Below are positions 37,001 through 47,328 of a stretch of DNA of 64,000 nucleotides, one piece after another. Under the pieces are notes generated by a model. The model was not told where the DNA came from, did not search any database, and was given only the letters and a program-made list of their open reading frames with translations. A program made the position numbers and the translations under genes. Position 1 is the stretch's first letter. Every line of letters begins with the position of its first letter. The DNA comes from Rhizoclosmatium globosum (taxonomy: Eukaryota > Chytridiomycota > Chytridiomycetes > Chytridiales > Chytriomycetaceae), in the NCBI GenBank assembly GCA_002104985.1, contig MCGO01000010.1, forward strand, positions 372,001 through 436,000. Direction: 5' to 3'.

Positions 37001-38600
37001 GCTCCTTCATGGATGCCAACACTTGACAGAATCATTGATGGTGTTACACCTGACAAAGTCCACCGAGACTTCCGTCTCTGGCTCACATCACTTCCAACCC
37101 CCAAGTTCCCGGTCACTATCCTTCAAAACGGAGTCAAGATGACTGTCGAGCCACCAAACGGAATCAAAGCAAACTTGATGAGAACATACTCGACATTTAC
37201 AGACGACTACCTATCGCAATGTACCAAACCTCGTGAATGGAAAAAACTTCTCTTTGCACTTAGCTTTTTCCACGCCGTTATCCAAGAGCGAAGAAAGTTT
37301 GGAGCACTTGGTTGGAATATCCCCTACGAGTTCACCGATGGAGACTTGCGTATCTGTATTCGTCAACTCAAAATGTTCCTGGAAGAGTACACAGAAATTC
37401 CATTCAAGGTGTTGAAGTACACTGTCGGGAAATCAACTACGGTGGACGAGTCACGGATGATTGGGATCGACGACTGATTATGAATATCCTCGAGGATTAT
37501 TACACCCCACGAAGTATCGACGACGGATACAAGTTCTCAACATCGGAGATTTATGTCTCGATACCACCAGAAAACTTGAGCGCGTACAAAAACTACATCA
37601 AATCCCTGCCAATTGATGAAGTCACGGAGATTTTCTCCATGCACGAAAACGCCAACATCACGTTTGCTCAAAAGGAGACGTACACCATGTTTGAGATTTT
37701 GCTGAACTTGATGCCAAGGTCAACGAAAAACGCGGGTGGAAAGACGCGTGATGAAATATTGGCGGAGACTGCCATTTCCATCCAGAGTCGTATTCCCAAA
37801 CCGTACTCAATGGCCATGGTGACCGCTAAATATCCAATTGAGTACAAGGAGAGTATGTCTACTGTACTGATTCAGGAAGTGATTCGGTACAACCGTTTGT
37901 TGAGCGTGATTCATCAAACTATTGTCGAACTGCTGAAAGCTCTTAAAGGGCTCGTCGTCATGTCTGAATCTCTGGAAACAATGTGTAATAGATCTTCATC
38001 AATCAGGTACCAGCAGCTTGGGCAGCCAAAGCGTACCCATCGCTGAAATCACTGTCAACGTGGGTCATTGACTTGATGGCACGTACAGATTTCATTCAAA
38101 AATGGATTGACAATGGAATTCCTGTCGTCTTCTGGATCTCTGGATTCTTCTTCCCTCAAGCCTTCTTGACGGGAACACTTCAAAACTTTGCCAGAAAGTA
38201 CACAATCTCCATTGATACGCTGCAGTTTGATTTCAAAATGGTGGATAACCGATGGGAAGATATTCATACAAAGCCATCGGATGGTTGTTATATTCGTGGA
38301 CTGTATTTGGAAGGTGCACGTTGGGATCCTACACGACGTGTATTGGCTGAGAGTAGACCGAAGGAGTTGTACACTGAAATGTGCGTTATTTGGTTGCTTC
38401 CAAAAGCAAACAGAAAGAAGCCCGAGAGTGGAATATATGAGTGCCCTGTGTATAAAACTCTCACGCGTGCTGGAACTCTTTCGACAACCGGACACTCAAC
38501 TAACTATGTGTTGACAATGGAGCTGCCATCTGACAAACTCATGTCTCATTGGGTAAAGCGTGGTGTTGCACTGATTACAAGTTTGGGATCAGGATGGTGA
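25031..38600 (+). CDS. Axonemal dynein heavy chain, DNAH1-like (inner arm), with many frame breaks
   Basis: The coding ATG is in a 5-nt exon (25031-25035). Exons 25091-25620 and 25667 onward follow, with about a dozen short introns in total and roughly 4,200 aa. The N-terminal tail ([19 protein letters not shown]) is axonemal-type. P-loops of the motor ring are AAA1 GPAGTGKT (about 30.3 kb), AAA2 GPTGGGKT (31.2 kb), AAA3 GPTGTGKS (32.3 kb) and AAA4 GVGGSGRQS (33.4 kb). A coiled-coil stalk lies at 34.1-35.1 kb. The C-terminus ([41 protein letters not shown]) matches DNAH1 better than DNAH3/7. About 18 single-base gaps break the frame, near 26,100, 29,487, 30,369, 30,491, 30,556, 30,708, 30,948, 31,096, 31,330, 31,438, 34,091, 34,176, 34,371, 35,307, 36,002, 36,473, 37,428 and 37,990. 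Conserved sequence continues through each, so errors are likelier than decay. Confidence 0.9.
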
Positions 38601-38803
38601 TACGGACTCCAACGGAATTCATTTTATCTTTGTATTTTACAGCTTATTCATTCAATTAATGATAGACAAATAAATGTGTTTTTGCGAAATCCCGGTTTAT
38701 TCCAACATGATACACAGCCATGATTCCAATCATCCAATTACATCCAACACAATAAAAAAGAGCTCATCCAGGGGATTGAAAACGAAAAAGGGAGAAGTTG
38801 ATA

Positions 38804-39963
38804 TCAACAAAATTTCCATTTCTATGGATATGATTAGTGATATTGGCGAAGGAATCAACGACTCACGTTTCCACAATTTTGACAAGTCACGAAAGTTGTC
38901 ATGGGTTCATCAGCAGAACGCGTTTGTTTCTGGTAGTATGTACATTTTCGTTGACCGCATTTTCCACACTTGAATTCATCTGTCACAGCCTCAGTTGATT
39001 TTGCAGTGGAAGCCCAATGGTTAAATTCAGCTTCGGCCTTCTTGGCTGCAAATTTAGCTGATTCTGACATCAAGTCCTGAGAAAACGTGAGAATCTGATT
39101 GGATTTCGTCTTATGCTTTAGGTACCTGTGATGTGAATGTAGCTACGCTCTTTGCAGCAATATCTCCGCCTAGAATTTCAGTTCGCAGCTTCAAGTTGTC
39201 CACGTTCTTCAGGTTTGAGAGGAGGGTTCTGAATTGGGACTTGTATTTCTCGCTGAATCCGTTGTATTCCTTAAACATAGCTTCTTCGATTTGACGAGCT
39301 TTCCAGAGTAACAATTTTTGATCGGCTAGATGGGAGAGACGAGGATGAGATGACTGTTCACTTGTTGAGGATTGAAAGGAGTACCATTCTGAATACCGAT
39401 AGAAAACGCATTCACAAACAGCTCGACAGTCTTGTCTCGCGGCTTATCACCAATAGCACTCTTCAAGGCAACAGCGGGATTAAACTCGGGGTCCGGACGA
39501 ATGAGCACGGGCGTTGAGGCAGCGGCGAAGCAGGCGGGTCTGAGGCGGTGGCAGAAACTGCCGAGGCCGTTGAGAGCGAGCGCACGGGCGGGGCCGGAGC
39601 AAGCCGAGTTGCCGCCGAAGAAGCCGAAGAAGAAGAAGAAGCCGACGACGAAAAGCGGCGCCGACGAAGCAAGAAGCTTCGACCACTTTTTAGTCAGCGC
39701 ATTCGCAATTGATTGCACCGCCGCCGGAGCACTCGCGTTCTTGCGCAGTCCGTTCATGAACACGCCGATGCGCGTGGCCTTGGCTGCCTCGGCCGTCGGC
39801 GTCCACGCTTCAAAGTGTCCGAGGAGTCGCAGTGCTGCCTGATCAGTTGTCCGCGTTAGCATCCTCCCTTTCTCTCTCTGCCATCACTGCCCACCTCTTC
39901 ATTACTTTCTTTGATGGCTGCCTCGATTTTGCTGCGGTACTCGTTGATTTCGGACTCCCTCAT
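38804..39963 (-). CDS. Transcription elongation factor TFIIS
   Basis: Five exons (39895-39963, 39385-39838, 39126-39325, 38867-39076, 38804-38821) join in frame to 316 aa; the last exon is only 18 nt and encodes KWKFC. Domain I (LW) is [11 protein letters not shown]...[14 protein letters not shown]. Domain II is [13 protein letters not shown]...[19 protein letters not shown]. Domain III is the zinc ribbon [20 protein letters not shown] with the RSADEPMT acidic hairpin and CQNCGN. TFIIS stimulates RNA cleavage by backtracked RNA polymerase II through the RSADE loop. The linker between domains I and II (39,470-39,690) is GC-rich and, in this frame, unusually hydrophobic ([13 protein letters not shown]). 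Another frame there is Ser/Ala-rich, as TFIIS linkers usually are, so compensating indels are possible. Confidence 0.93.
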
Positions 39964-40034
39964 TGATTTGTTGTCTTTTTTTTCCCTCAAATATAGAAAC
40001 CAAGAAAAGAAGAATGAATGAAAATCATAACAAC

Positions 40035-41868
40035 TTAAAGTCTCGCAGTCTTTGGGAAGGACTTCAAAGCCATTCTCACTCCCAAATCTGCCATAATCTC
40101 TTCACTTCCTCCCAGAATGGACGCGTACTTGTAAGTTCGTTGGGCGGCCTCAACAACGGATCCCAAACCAGTCTTGGTGATGGCTCTACCTCCAAAGATT
40201 TGCACTGCGTCATCACTGACATTGTGTGCCACACGAGTAGAGTGGTACTTGAGAAGGGCAATTGGTCCTCCCAAATGCAAACTCTGCTCCTTGTACGACA
40301 TTTTCGTCATGTTGTAAGTAATACTTTCCAACCAATTCTGAACGCTTTCCACCTAGAGAAGATTAGATTAAATACATTTTCTTTGAAGATTTCATTTAAA
40401 TATCCCCTACCTCAGCAATCATCTTGGCCAGCTTGAAACGAATCACTGGTTGCTCAATCAATGGCTTTCCAAACACCTTTCTTTGAACAGCCCACTTGAA
40501 ACTTTCTTCCACAACACTTCTTGAGCTGCGGTTGATGGCTGAAATAATATACCAACGTTCGTGGTTGAAGTTGAACATGATGACAGGGAATCCTTGGTTT
40601 TCAGTTCCGATCAAGTTCTCAACTGGAACTTTGACATTGTCGAAAGTAACGTAGGCAGTTCCTGCGGCGGACGAGTAAGAAGTCTTCATCTGTTTGGTTT
40701 CAACGCCTTCAGATCTTTCAATAAGGAGCATCGAAACTCCAGAGTGACCTTTTCCACCAGTTCTGAGACAGAAAAAGTCAGATGAACGTAATGCTTGTTT
40801 GAAAATAACTCGAAAATAACTCACCGAACAGCAGTAACAAAGTAATCGGCAAAGTGTCCATTGGTAATCCACTTCTTGACTCCATTCACAATGTAGTGCT
40901 TGCCGTCAGCAGTCTTCGTCGCAGTACAACGAATATTGGCAACATCAGAACCAGCATAGGCTGCCAGATAAATTAGTATCCTTCGAATTCCATTAACAAG
41001 GATCTTGACTCACGTTCAGTAATTGCCAAACAGATTCGCTTGTCACCCAACAACACAGCAGGAGCAATTTTCTTTTTCATTTCAGCAGGTCCGAATGCCA
41101 ACACGGGTGGCAATCCAATCACGAAACCAGCACCCAACCCATCTGAAAAACCAGGAGAAGAACCAAGTCTTGCCATTTCTTCATGGGCAATCTGCTCGTG
41201 GAAGTAATCGAATTGTTCTGGTTTCACTCCAGCAGGCAAGTTGGGAACAAGCTTGAGGTGTGGGCCAGGTCCGATTCTAGAAGCCAGAAGACCGAACCGA
41301 CCCATAGCTTGGTAAAGTTCCGGAGCGATTTTACCGCCGTTTTCTTCATATTCTTGAGCGTGAGGACGGAGTTGCGTGTCCTAGAGTTATGACATGTGTT
41401 CAGCTCTCGCTTTTTCGACAAGATGCAAACTAACCACAAACTCTCTGACAGCCTTCTTGAACGCAATGTGAGACTCATTGTAGTAAGGAGACTTGGAACC
41501 CATCCAGTACGCCGTCTCTGTACATTAGAAATGTGAGTGCCAGAACACAATGAAGGGAAGTAAGCCAAAAAAGACAAACCAGCATAAGGAACCTTTGAAA
41601 TCGCACCCTCCTCCTGCTGAATCTTTGGCTTCTCGCCATTCACAAGTCCAATCGCAAACTTGCTAAACTTTTTGAGAATCTCGTGACGGTGGAGCGAGTA
41701 GAATTCCTCGGTGGCATCTTTTCCAGCCACTTCAATAAGAACGTGTTCACCTCCTGGGTGGGCTGGCAGGAAGCGGGTCAGGTCATAGACAACTGAATCG
41801 ATAACAATCCAGAGATCATCGGCCTTGTTGTGCCGGGACACTTCGTCGCGAGAAAAGGTTTTGGACAT
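40035..41868 (-). CDS. Cytochrome b5-acyl-CoA dehydrogenase fusion, copy 1 (putative peroxisomal)
   Basis: Six exons (41580-41868, 41435-41517, 41014-41380, 40825-40960, 40411-40762, 40035-40352) give 514 aa. Residues 1-80 are a cytochrome b5 domain ([20 protein letters not shown], with heme ligands in [12 protein letters not shown] and YSLHRHEI). The rest is a flavin acyl-CoA dehydrogenase ([76 protein letters not shown]). The C-terminal residues ARL fit a peroxisomal PTS1 signal. Such b5-ACAD fusions occur in fungi and other eukaryotes. Short/branched or long-chain acyl-CoA substrates are plausible, but specificity cannot be read here. A paralogue with identical intron positions lies at 60,311-62,140. 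Confidence 0.93.
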
Positions 41869-41994
41869 TTTTGTTTTGGGATGAGAAATGTAAGCAGCCA
41901 CATGGGCCCAACACCTTCGCTCATGGGTGGCGCGGAGTGATTTATTGCTTGTATTTATTAATGTTTAATGGTATGCACGTATTCCTCTCTCTTT

Positions 41995-42672
41995 TCAAAC
42001 ACGTAATTGACGAAGCAAATCTGCAGCTGCACTTGTTTCAGCTGCACGCCTTGATCTGTCTGACCCAAGGCCAACAGCAGTAGAATTTAAAGTTGGTATC
42101 GCAACTTTGATTGTGAACAACGGATCGTGGGCTGCCCCTTTCTGACCAACGAGGATATATTCTGGTAATCCGCCTCCCAACTTTTGAGCGTATTCTTGTA
42201 AAGCAGCTTTGGGATGCCTGGAAGACGCTACTTCTGCAGGAGTCTTTTCCAAACTGCTTTCTTGGGGTAAACGTTCCATAACTCGTAGCAGCCACGCGCC
42301 AGTGACTTTCATATCCTTTCCAGAGTCTTCATATACGCTTCCAATCACTGCTTCGAATGCGTCCCCCAAAATGGCAGACTGCTTCAAGTCTGTTCCCAAA
42401 CCAACTTTCAGCATCTTATCCAACCCAAGGAACGCCATTTCTTTGCATGTACTTCCATTCACGAGGGCCTCGAGCCGGTGATTGAGCTTTCCTTCATCTT
42501 CCTGAGGGTATTTAGATAGAAGGTAGTCTGTCGTGGTCAACTTGAGCACGGCATCCCCTAGAAATTCAAGACGTTGGAAGCTGTTATCGCTGCCTGAGAT
42601 TGATGGCAGTGATGGATGATTCAAAGCCTTTTGAAGAAGCGACTGATTCCGAAACCGATAGCCAGCAATCAT
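41995..42672 (-). CDS. Ribonuclease III (class I: one RNase III domain plus dsRBD)
   Basis: This is a single exon of 225 aa from the ATG at 42672. GYRFRNQSLLQKALNHPS begins the RNase III domain, and NSFQRLEFLGDAVLKL is its signature with the catalytic Glu/Asp. SAILGDAFEAVIGSVYED carries the second acidic pair. A double-stranded RNA-binding domain follows (PKAALQEYAQKLGG...RRAAETSAAADLLRQL). It cleaves dsRNA, and likely roles are rRNA or small RNA processing. The open frame continues upstream to about 42,765 with a hydrophobic stretch (IKILILILVGM) but without another in-frame ATG, so an upstream exon or a mitochondrial/membrane leader is possible. Its start is only 40 bp from the divergent helicase start. 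Confidence 0.88.
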   Translation of the reverse strand: MIAGYRFRNQSLLQKALNHPSLPSISGSDNSFQRLEFLGDAVLKLTTTDYLLSKYPQEDEGKLNHRLEALVNGSTCKEMAFLGLDKMLKVGLGTDLKQSAILGDAFEAVIGSVYEDSGKDMKVTGAWLLRVMERLPQESSLEKTPAEVASSRHPKAALQEYAQKLGGGLPEYILVGQKGAAHDPLFTIKVAIPTLNSTAVGLGSDRSRRAAETSAAADLLRQLRV

Positions 42673-42712
42673 TCCAACGAGAATAAGTATTAATATTTTG
42701 ATTGAAGTTCGA

Positions 42713-45700
42713 ATGGAGCGCCCTCGGCCACGATTCCCGGATCCAAGTGTCACCGCCGCATACACACACTGCCTCGTCTGTCTTGAATATACTCAGCGAG
42801 CAAACGAGAGAGTGCCGGGACACTCGCTGCACAACGCGGCGTTGTTGTGTCCCTCGCGGAACGATGTTGCCGCGATCGACAGAGCACTTGAGCTCGCTGT
42901 CCTCTCGAATTACTCAACTCCAAAGTGGCGACAAGTTGCGGTGGAGAAGCTGCAATCACTGAGACAAAGGGCCGGAGAGTTGGGTGGAAATCCGTTTGTT
43001 GTGGAGGAGGTTCAAGGTGAACCGCAACTTTACCATGAGCCTGTCCGGAAAACGATGGATGATCTATCATTGAATCTAGAATAAGTTTGGCGGAGATGAA
43101 GGCTCGGTTTAATGAGGCTTGGGTTGCATCGGAAGTGGATGAATTGACTCATGAATTGGATGGTCTTGATATCGTGAATCCCCGGAACAAGACATGTATG
43201 TGCATTGCTGTGACGTGAGAAAGTTAAATTCTTATTTAGATGCCCAAGTTGAAGTCTCATGTCGTCCTGATGCTGTTGGCCTCACTGCAACTGATATTGC
43301 AGGCTACTTTCATTTCGGCTGTGATTTAGCTTTGAGACTTACGCGTGATAAACGCAGAGAGGTTGATATTCCACCTCTACAACCTGGAGTGCTCACAGAA
43401 GCCCTTTTCAAACGGGGAAATGAAGTGAGTGTATTTAATTACTGCGAAGTTAATGCCTTTTCTCTCTCCAGTGGGAGGAGCACCTTGTTCAATTGCTTCG
43501 ATCTGAGAATTTACTGCTCGAAACATCAAGCAATGACAACTTCTTGGACGTCGTCAAACAAGATCCTAGACAGATATTCTTTGTTACAGGGTATTCTATG
43601 GTTCCCCCTTCCAGTCTGTTCAGAACTCGCGTTCGCACGCTGAAACCTGATTTTATTCGTGTGACCAAGACAGGCTCAAGAATCTCTATTGCTGTGATTG
43701 ATGCCAAAGTGAGTCGTGTGTTAAAGGTATCTCACCAAATTCAAATTGCAATGTATGCATATTGCCTTCGGAATGTTGTGGAACCCTATGCGCAAATTGA
43801 AGATACTGCCTACGTTTGGCTTTGTCCAACCTCAGGAATTACAAGTGTTGCATCTGCTAAAGACTTTGTCAATCCAGACACTTACTTTTCACTCAAAATT
43901 GTGACTCCGCTTCTTGAAACACTTCTCAATAAGCATTTGCCTTCGGTTCTAAATGATTCACTTGAAGCAGTTGAATGGGGCGTCGGTACCCGCTGTCAAG
44001 GCTGTGAATTTGAGTCTGGATGTACGTCGCGTGCATTTGCTACTGGTGATGTGTCCTTGGTTGGAGGAACGAAAGGAAAGGAACGCTCAGCATTGAAAGA
44101 GATCATCAGATTGTTTAGAACTCGAAATCGAACAAAAATGAAACCAATCACGTTCCCGGATGTTACAGCGGGAAAATGGAATGATTGGTGGACTGAAGTA
44201 AGATGGGACAGGCTTGGACCGATTGATTTTGGACGATCAGACCTCGCGGATCTTTATGCTGCCATCCAATCGCCTGACTTCAATTCAGTTCTGCAACAAA
44301 TGAATCCAACAGCTCTGCAGCAGGGATATAAACTTCTTTGCTTGGATCGGTCGAGTGTTCGAAATGATTCGCCAATCCTCAAAGCTGTGTTGGAAAATAG
44401 CGTTGAAGTTCTTGGACGCCCTTGCTTTATGTTTCCTCCATCGGAAGATCATGCGATCAATTTCTCTGTTCTTCATGATCCCGAAACGGACAGCGTGATC
44501 GCAATATCGATTTTGCATTGTTCTGAGAATCGAGTACTGTTTTCAAAAGTATTATTTGGACGTGACTTAAGCAAGCAGTTTATTCCTATCATGGCTTCAC
44601 GAATCAGATTTATTCTCAGTCAAAGCCCAGTGCCTTCTGCGCAATTCTACGTTTTCTCAACTAAGGAAAGAGATCTTGTATTCAGTATTTTGTTGGATGG
44701 CTTCAATGAAACAACAACTGATGACCTCCAGTTATGTTTTGCCGCTATGCTGGATCAAACAGATGTTCTTCTGGCTCCGATTGTGCCTCCACTTTTGATA
44801 AGCAAGGAAAAGTTGATTGGTTCTCTTGGAAACAAAAGCAAGTTGGATTTACAGTGGTATCTTCGTGTCCTTGAGAATGCCGCATCTACAAAAGCTGGAA
44901 CTAAAGAATCCTTACAAACGGAAATTAAAAGCATCATCAAAGATGGCATTGATCCTGTTTGGATGCCTAGAATCGCCGTCATTTCAACAGCAATTCGATC
45001 TACCTTGGCACTTCCAGTTTCGCGTTTGACGATGACGAATACGGTGGCCTTACTAAATAATACAAACAACAATGTGCTATCGTCAGATGATATGTATACT
45101 TTGTGGAAGACTGGGGAGTTAATGTCATTTGAGAAAGCGATGTTCGAATGGTCCAGCGCCATTCATGAAATTTGCAATTCCATTCGTACTCGCATTAGCG
45201 AATCGTTTAATCTTCAAAAAGTCTTGGTTAACAGTTTGCCTCCTTTTTCAGTGAGTCGATTGGACATTTGCCGTGAACCGCTGCTCTCTCGCTTGTTATT
45301 TCAGACCCAGTTTGAAATGGTGAAAGAGTTCCAAAGCGTTAAAGAAGCACGTTTTGATAAGTTTGAGGCATGTGAAGTGGAATATCAACGGCCACATGAG
45401 GGCTTTGTTCAACAATTTCTTATCCGTTCCGATACATCCTTGATTCAGGCAAGCATGAATCGAAATACTTCAGACTTTAAAATGTACTCTTGGATTCTTG
45501 CTGATTCTTTGGTTGATGCAGCTATAAAATTCAACGATCTACGCTTTATGAATCAAGTTGAATACGGGCTCAGCTTTTCTGAAGAGGAGAAGAGAGAGAC
45601 ATTAAATTCAGTCGCCTTTGCTGAAATCAATTCACTGGAAAATGATATGGCACAGATTGAATTGAGGATGCCCAAGGGATTTGCTCTAAGGGGAAGAAAG

Positions 45701-47323
45701 TTCTTTTTATACCGGCGATTTGTTGATTTCAATACGCATAAAGTCGTGCAAGGCCTAATCAATACCGAAATCACGGCTTTGGCAAGATTGGAACGCGAAG
45801 AGTTAAGACCATTGTTTTTGAGATTGTTGGGGGAAACGTCTGCCACTAGTCTTCGAGTTTCATCTGCAAATGATGATCTACAAGTTGAGGCGCAACTGTT
45901 TGAGAAGTATCAAGGAGGTCCCTTGCATTTGTTGGAATCTCAAAGACAAGCGTTTCAAGGTGTCTGTAAAAATGTTCTCTCACTCATCTGGTAAGAAAAT
46001 GCAATCACGCTTTACAAGAATTAATTATTGTAGGGGACCACCTGGAAACGGCAAGACTCATACTTTAGCGGTTTCAGCTCTGCGTTTGATCGAAATCGCC
46101 AAAATTCGGGGCAGAACGTGCCGGATACTGATGACAGCTTTCACTCACGCTGCTATATCCACGTTTGAAACGAAATTTACGCATTTGCTTAGTTTATCAG
46201 AGTACTCCAGTGGTGATGTGACTGTGGTGAACTTGAAACAGGATCCAAACAATCTTATTCAACAAAAACACTGCGTTGTTGTTGGTACCGTATGGTAACT
46301 AAGAGCTTATTAATTGTTCTTGTGTGCTTATGCAGTTTTAGGGCAATTCATAAGCTTCTCGATAAATCTCCAAAATTGAAAGGAGACTTTGATGTACTCG
46401 TTGTTGATGAAGGAAGTCAGCTCTTAACGTCATATGCCTCGATCGCATTCCAAGCAGTTGATAGTTCACTGAACCTGGATCAGAAACGTGTCTTGATTGC
46501 TGGGGATCACCTTCAGTTAGGTCCCATTCTAAAACAACCATATCCGATTCCCAAGGCAACTCGTCCGATTTATGGATCAATATTGAGCTGTTTGATTCAT
46601 AAAAATGAGTCTCTTACATATATGCTCAGGGAGAACTTCCGCTTTGTTCGGGAGTTGTGTGATATGGTGCAACCGCTTTATGTTGATTATGGGCAAGCGT
46701 TTGCTCCTTACAACTCAAATCAAACAATGGTTAAAGAAGCGATTGGTCAGTGGCTGGAATCTCCGAATGGTGATATGGAAGCATTGATGCGAGCGTCATT
46801 TGAGAGCCCTTGGTACTGTCCTATTACCACTAGAATCTAGTCAGTTGCCGTTTGAATTTATGTCCACAAAGAAGCTTTGATGGTATCTGATATGGTCTTG
46901 ACGTTTCATTCTTGTGCCCCAAACGCAAGAATCTTTGTCATAACGCCACATCGATTACAGCGCACAATTATTCAGAATACACTGGAATTACATCTTCAGA
47001 CTGCTCAATCTGATTTATTGCGCATCGATACCGTTGAACGAATGCAGGGTGATCAGGCGGATATCGTGATTGCTTGCTACGGATTTACAGGACATCGTCA
47101 AATGCTTGAAAACGAGATTGAATTTATATTTGATATACATCGTGTGAATGTGGCGCTTTCAAGGTCTAAAGCTTTGTGCATACTAGTCGCGTCCAAAAAT
47201 CTCTTTCAACCTTCTGCGTTGGTATTAAAAAATGACGTGACGAGAGTGGATTATCACATTTCAAAAGATTTAAAGATGCTAGTGCGATTGTTGATTGGAA
47301 ATAAAGCTTTATTCGAACGGTAA
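42713..47323 (+). CDS. RecB-like (PD-(D/E)XK, Fe-S) nuclease fused to SF1 helicase
   Basis: Exons are 42713 to about 43195, 43240-43424, 43472-45990, 46034-46294 and 46336-47323. The N-terminal part needs one frame change near 43,080 to join. Without it, translation could start at 43096. LTATDIAGYFHFGCDLALRL with a later CQGCEFESGC gives four cysteines spaced as in Fe-S nucleases (AddB/Cas4/Dna2). LKPDFI, VIDAKVS and HQIQIAMYAYCL supply the nuclease D, D-x-K and Q-Y motifs. The C-terminal helicase has GPPGNGKTHTL, DVLVVDEGSQ, GDHLQLGPI, RENFRFVRELCD and VERMQGDQADIV with VALSRSK. The order resembles bacterial TM0106-type RecB nuclease-helicases, as well as Dna2. In-frame stops at 46838 and 46853 need an indel or intron. 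The role is probably DNA end processing or repair, which is inference. Confidence 0.85.
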
Positions 47324-47328
47324 GATCT
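47324..47328. other. 5-bp gap between convergent stop codons
   Basis: The helicase stop (47321-47323, plus) and the carboxylase stop (47329-47331, minus) are separated by five bases. The two 3' UTRs must overlap, giving antisense transcript tails. Confidence 0.8.

Noticed and set aside
25031..38600. Dynein heavy chain as a pseudogene
   Set aside because: All frame breaks are single-base, conserved residues continue on both sides, splice sites are intact, and the same error type hits unrelated neighbouring genes. Sequence error is simpler, although not proven.
39432..39842. GC-rich plus-strand open frame of 136 codons opposite TFIIS
   Set aside because: The minus strand encodes TFIIS domain I in register with its exons. 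The plus frame is a low-complexity Lys/Ala shadow.
42713..43084. Separate 123-aa gene just upstream of the helicase
   Set aside because: Only 11 bp would separate it from the next ATG on the same strand, and one base change joins it to the helicase frame. It is treated as the helicase N-terminus, with uncertainty noted there.
46800..46880. An intron removing the two in-frame stops in the helicase
   Set aside because: No GT-AG pair tested by eye both removes the stops and keeps the frame. A pair of indels in line with the regional error pattern fits better.
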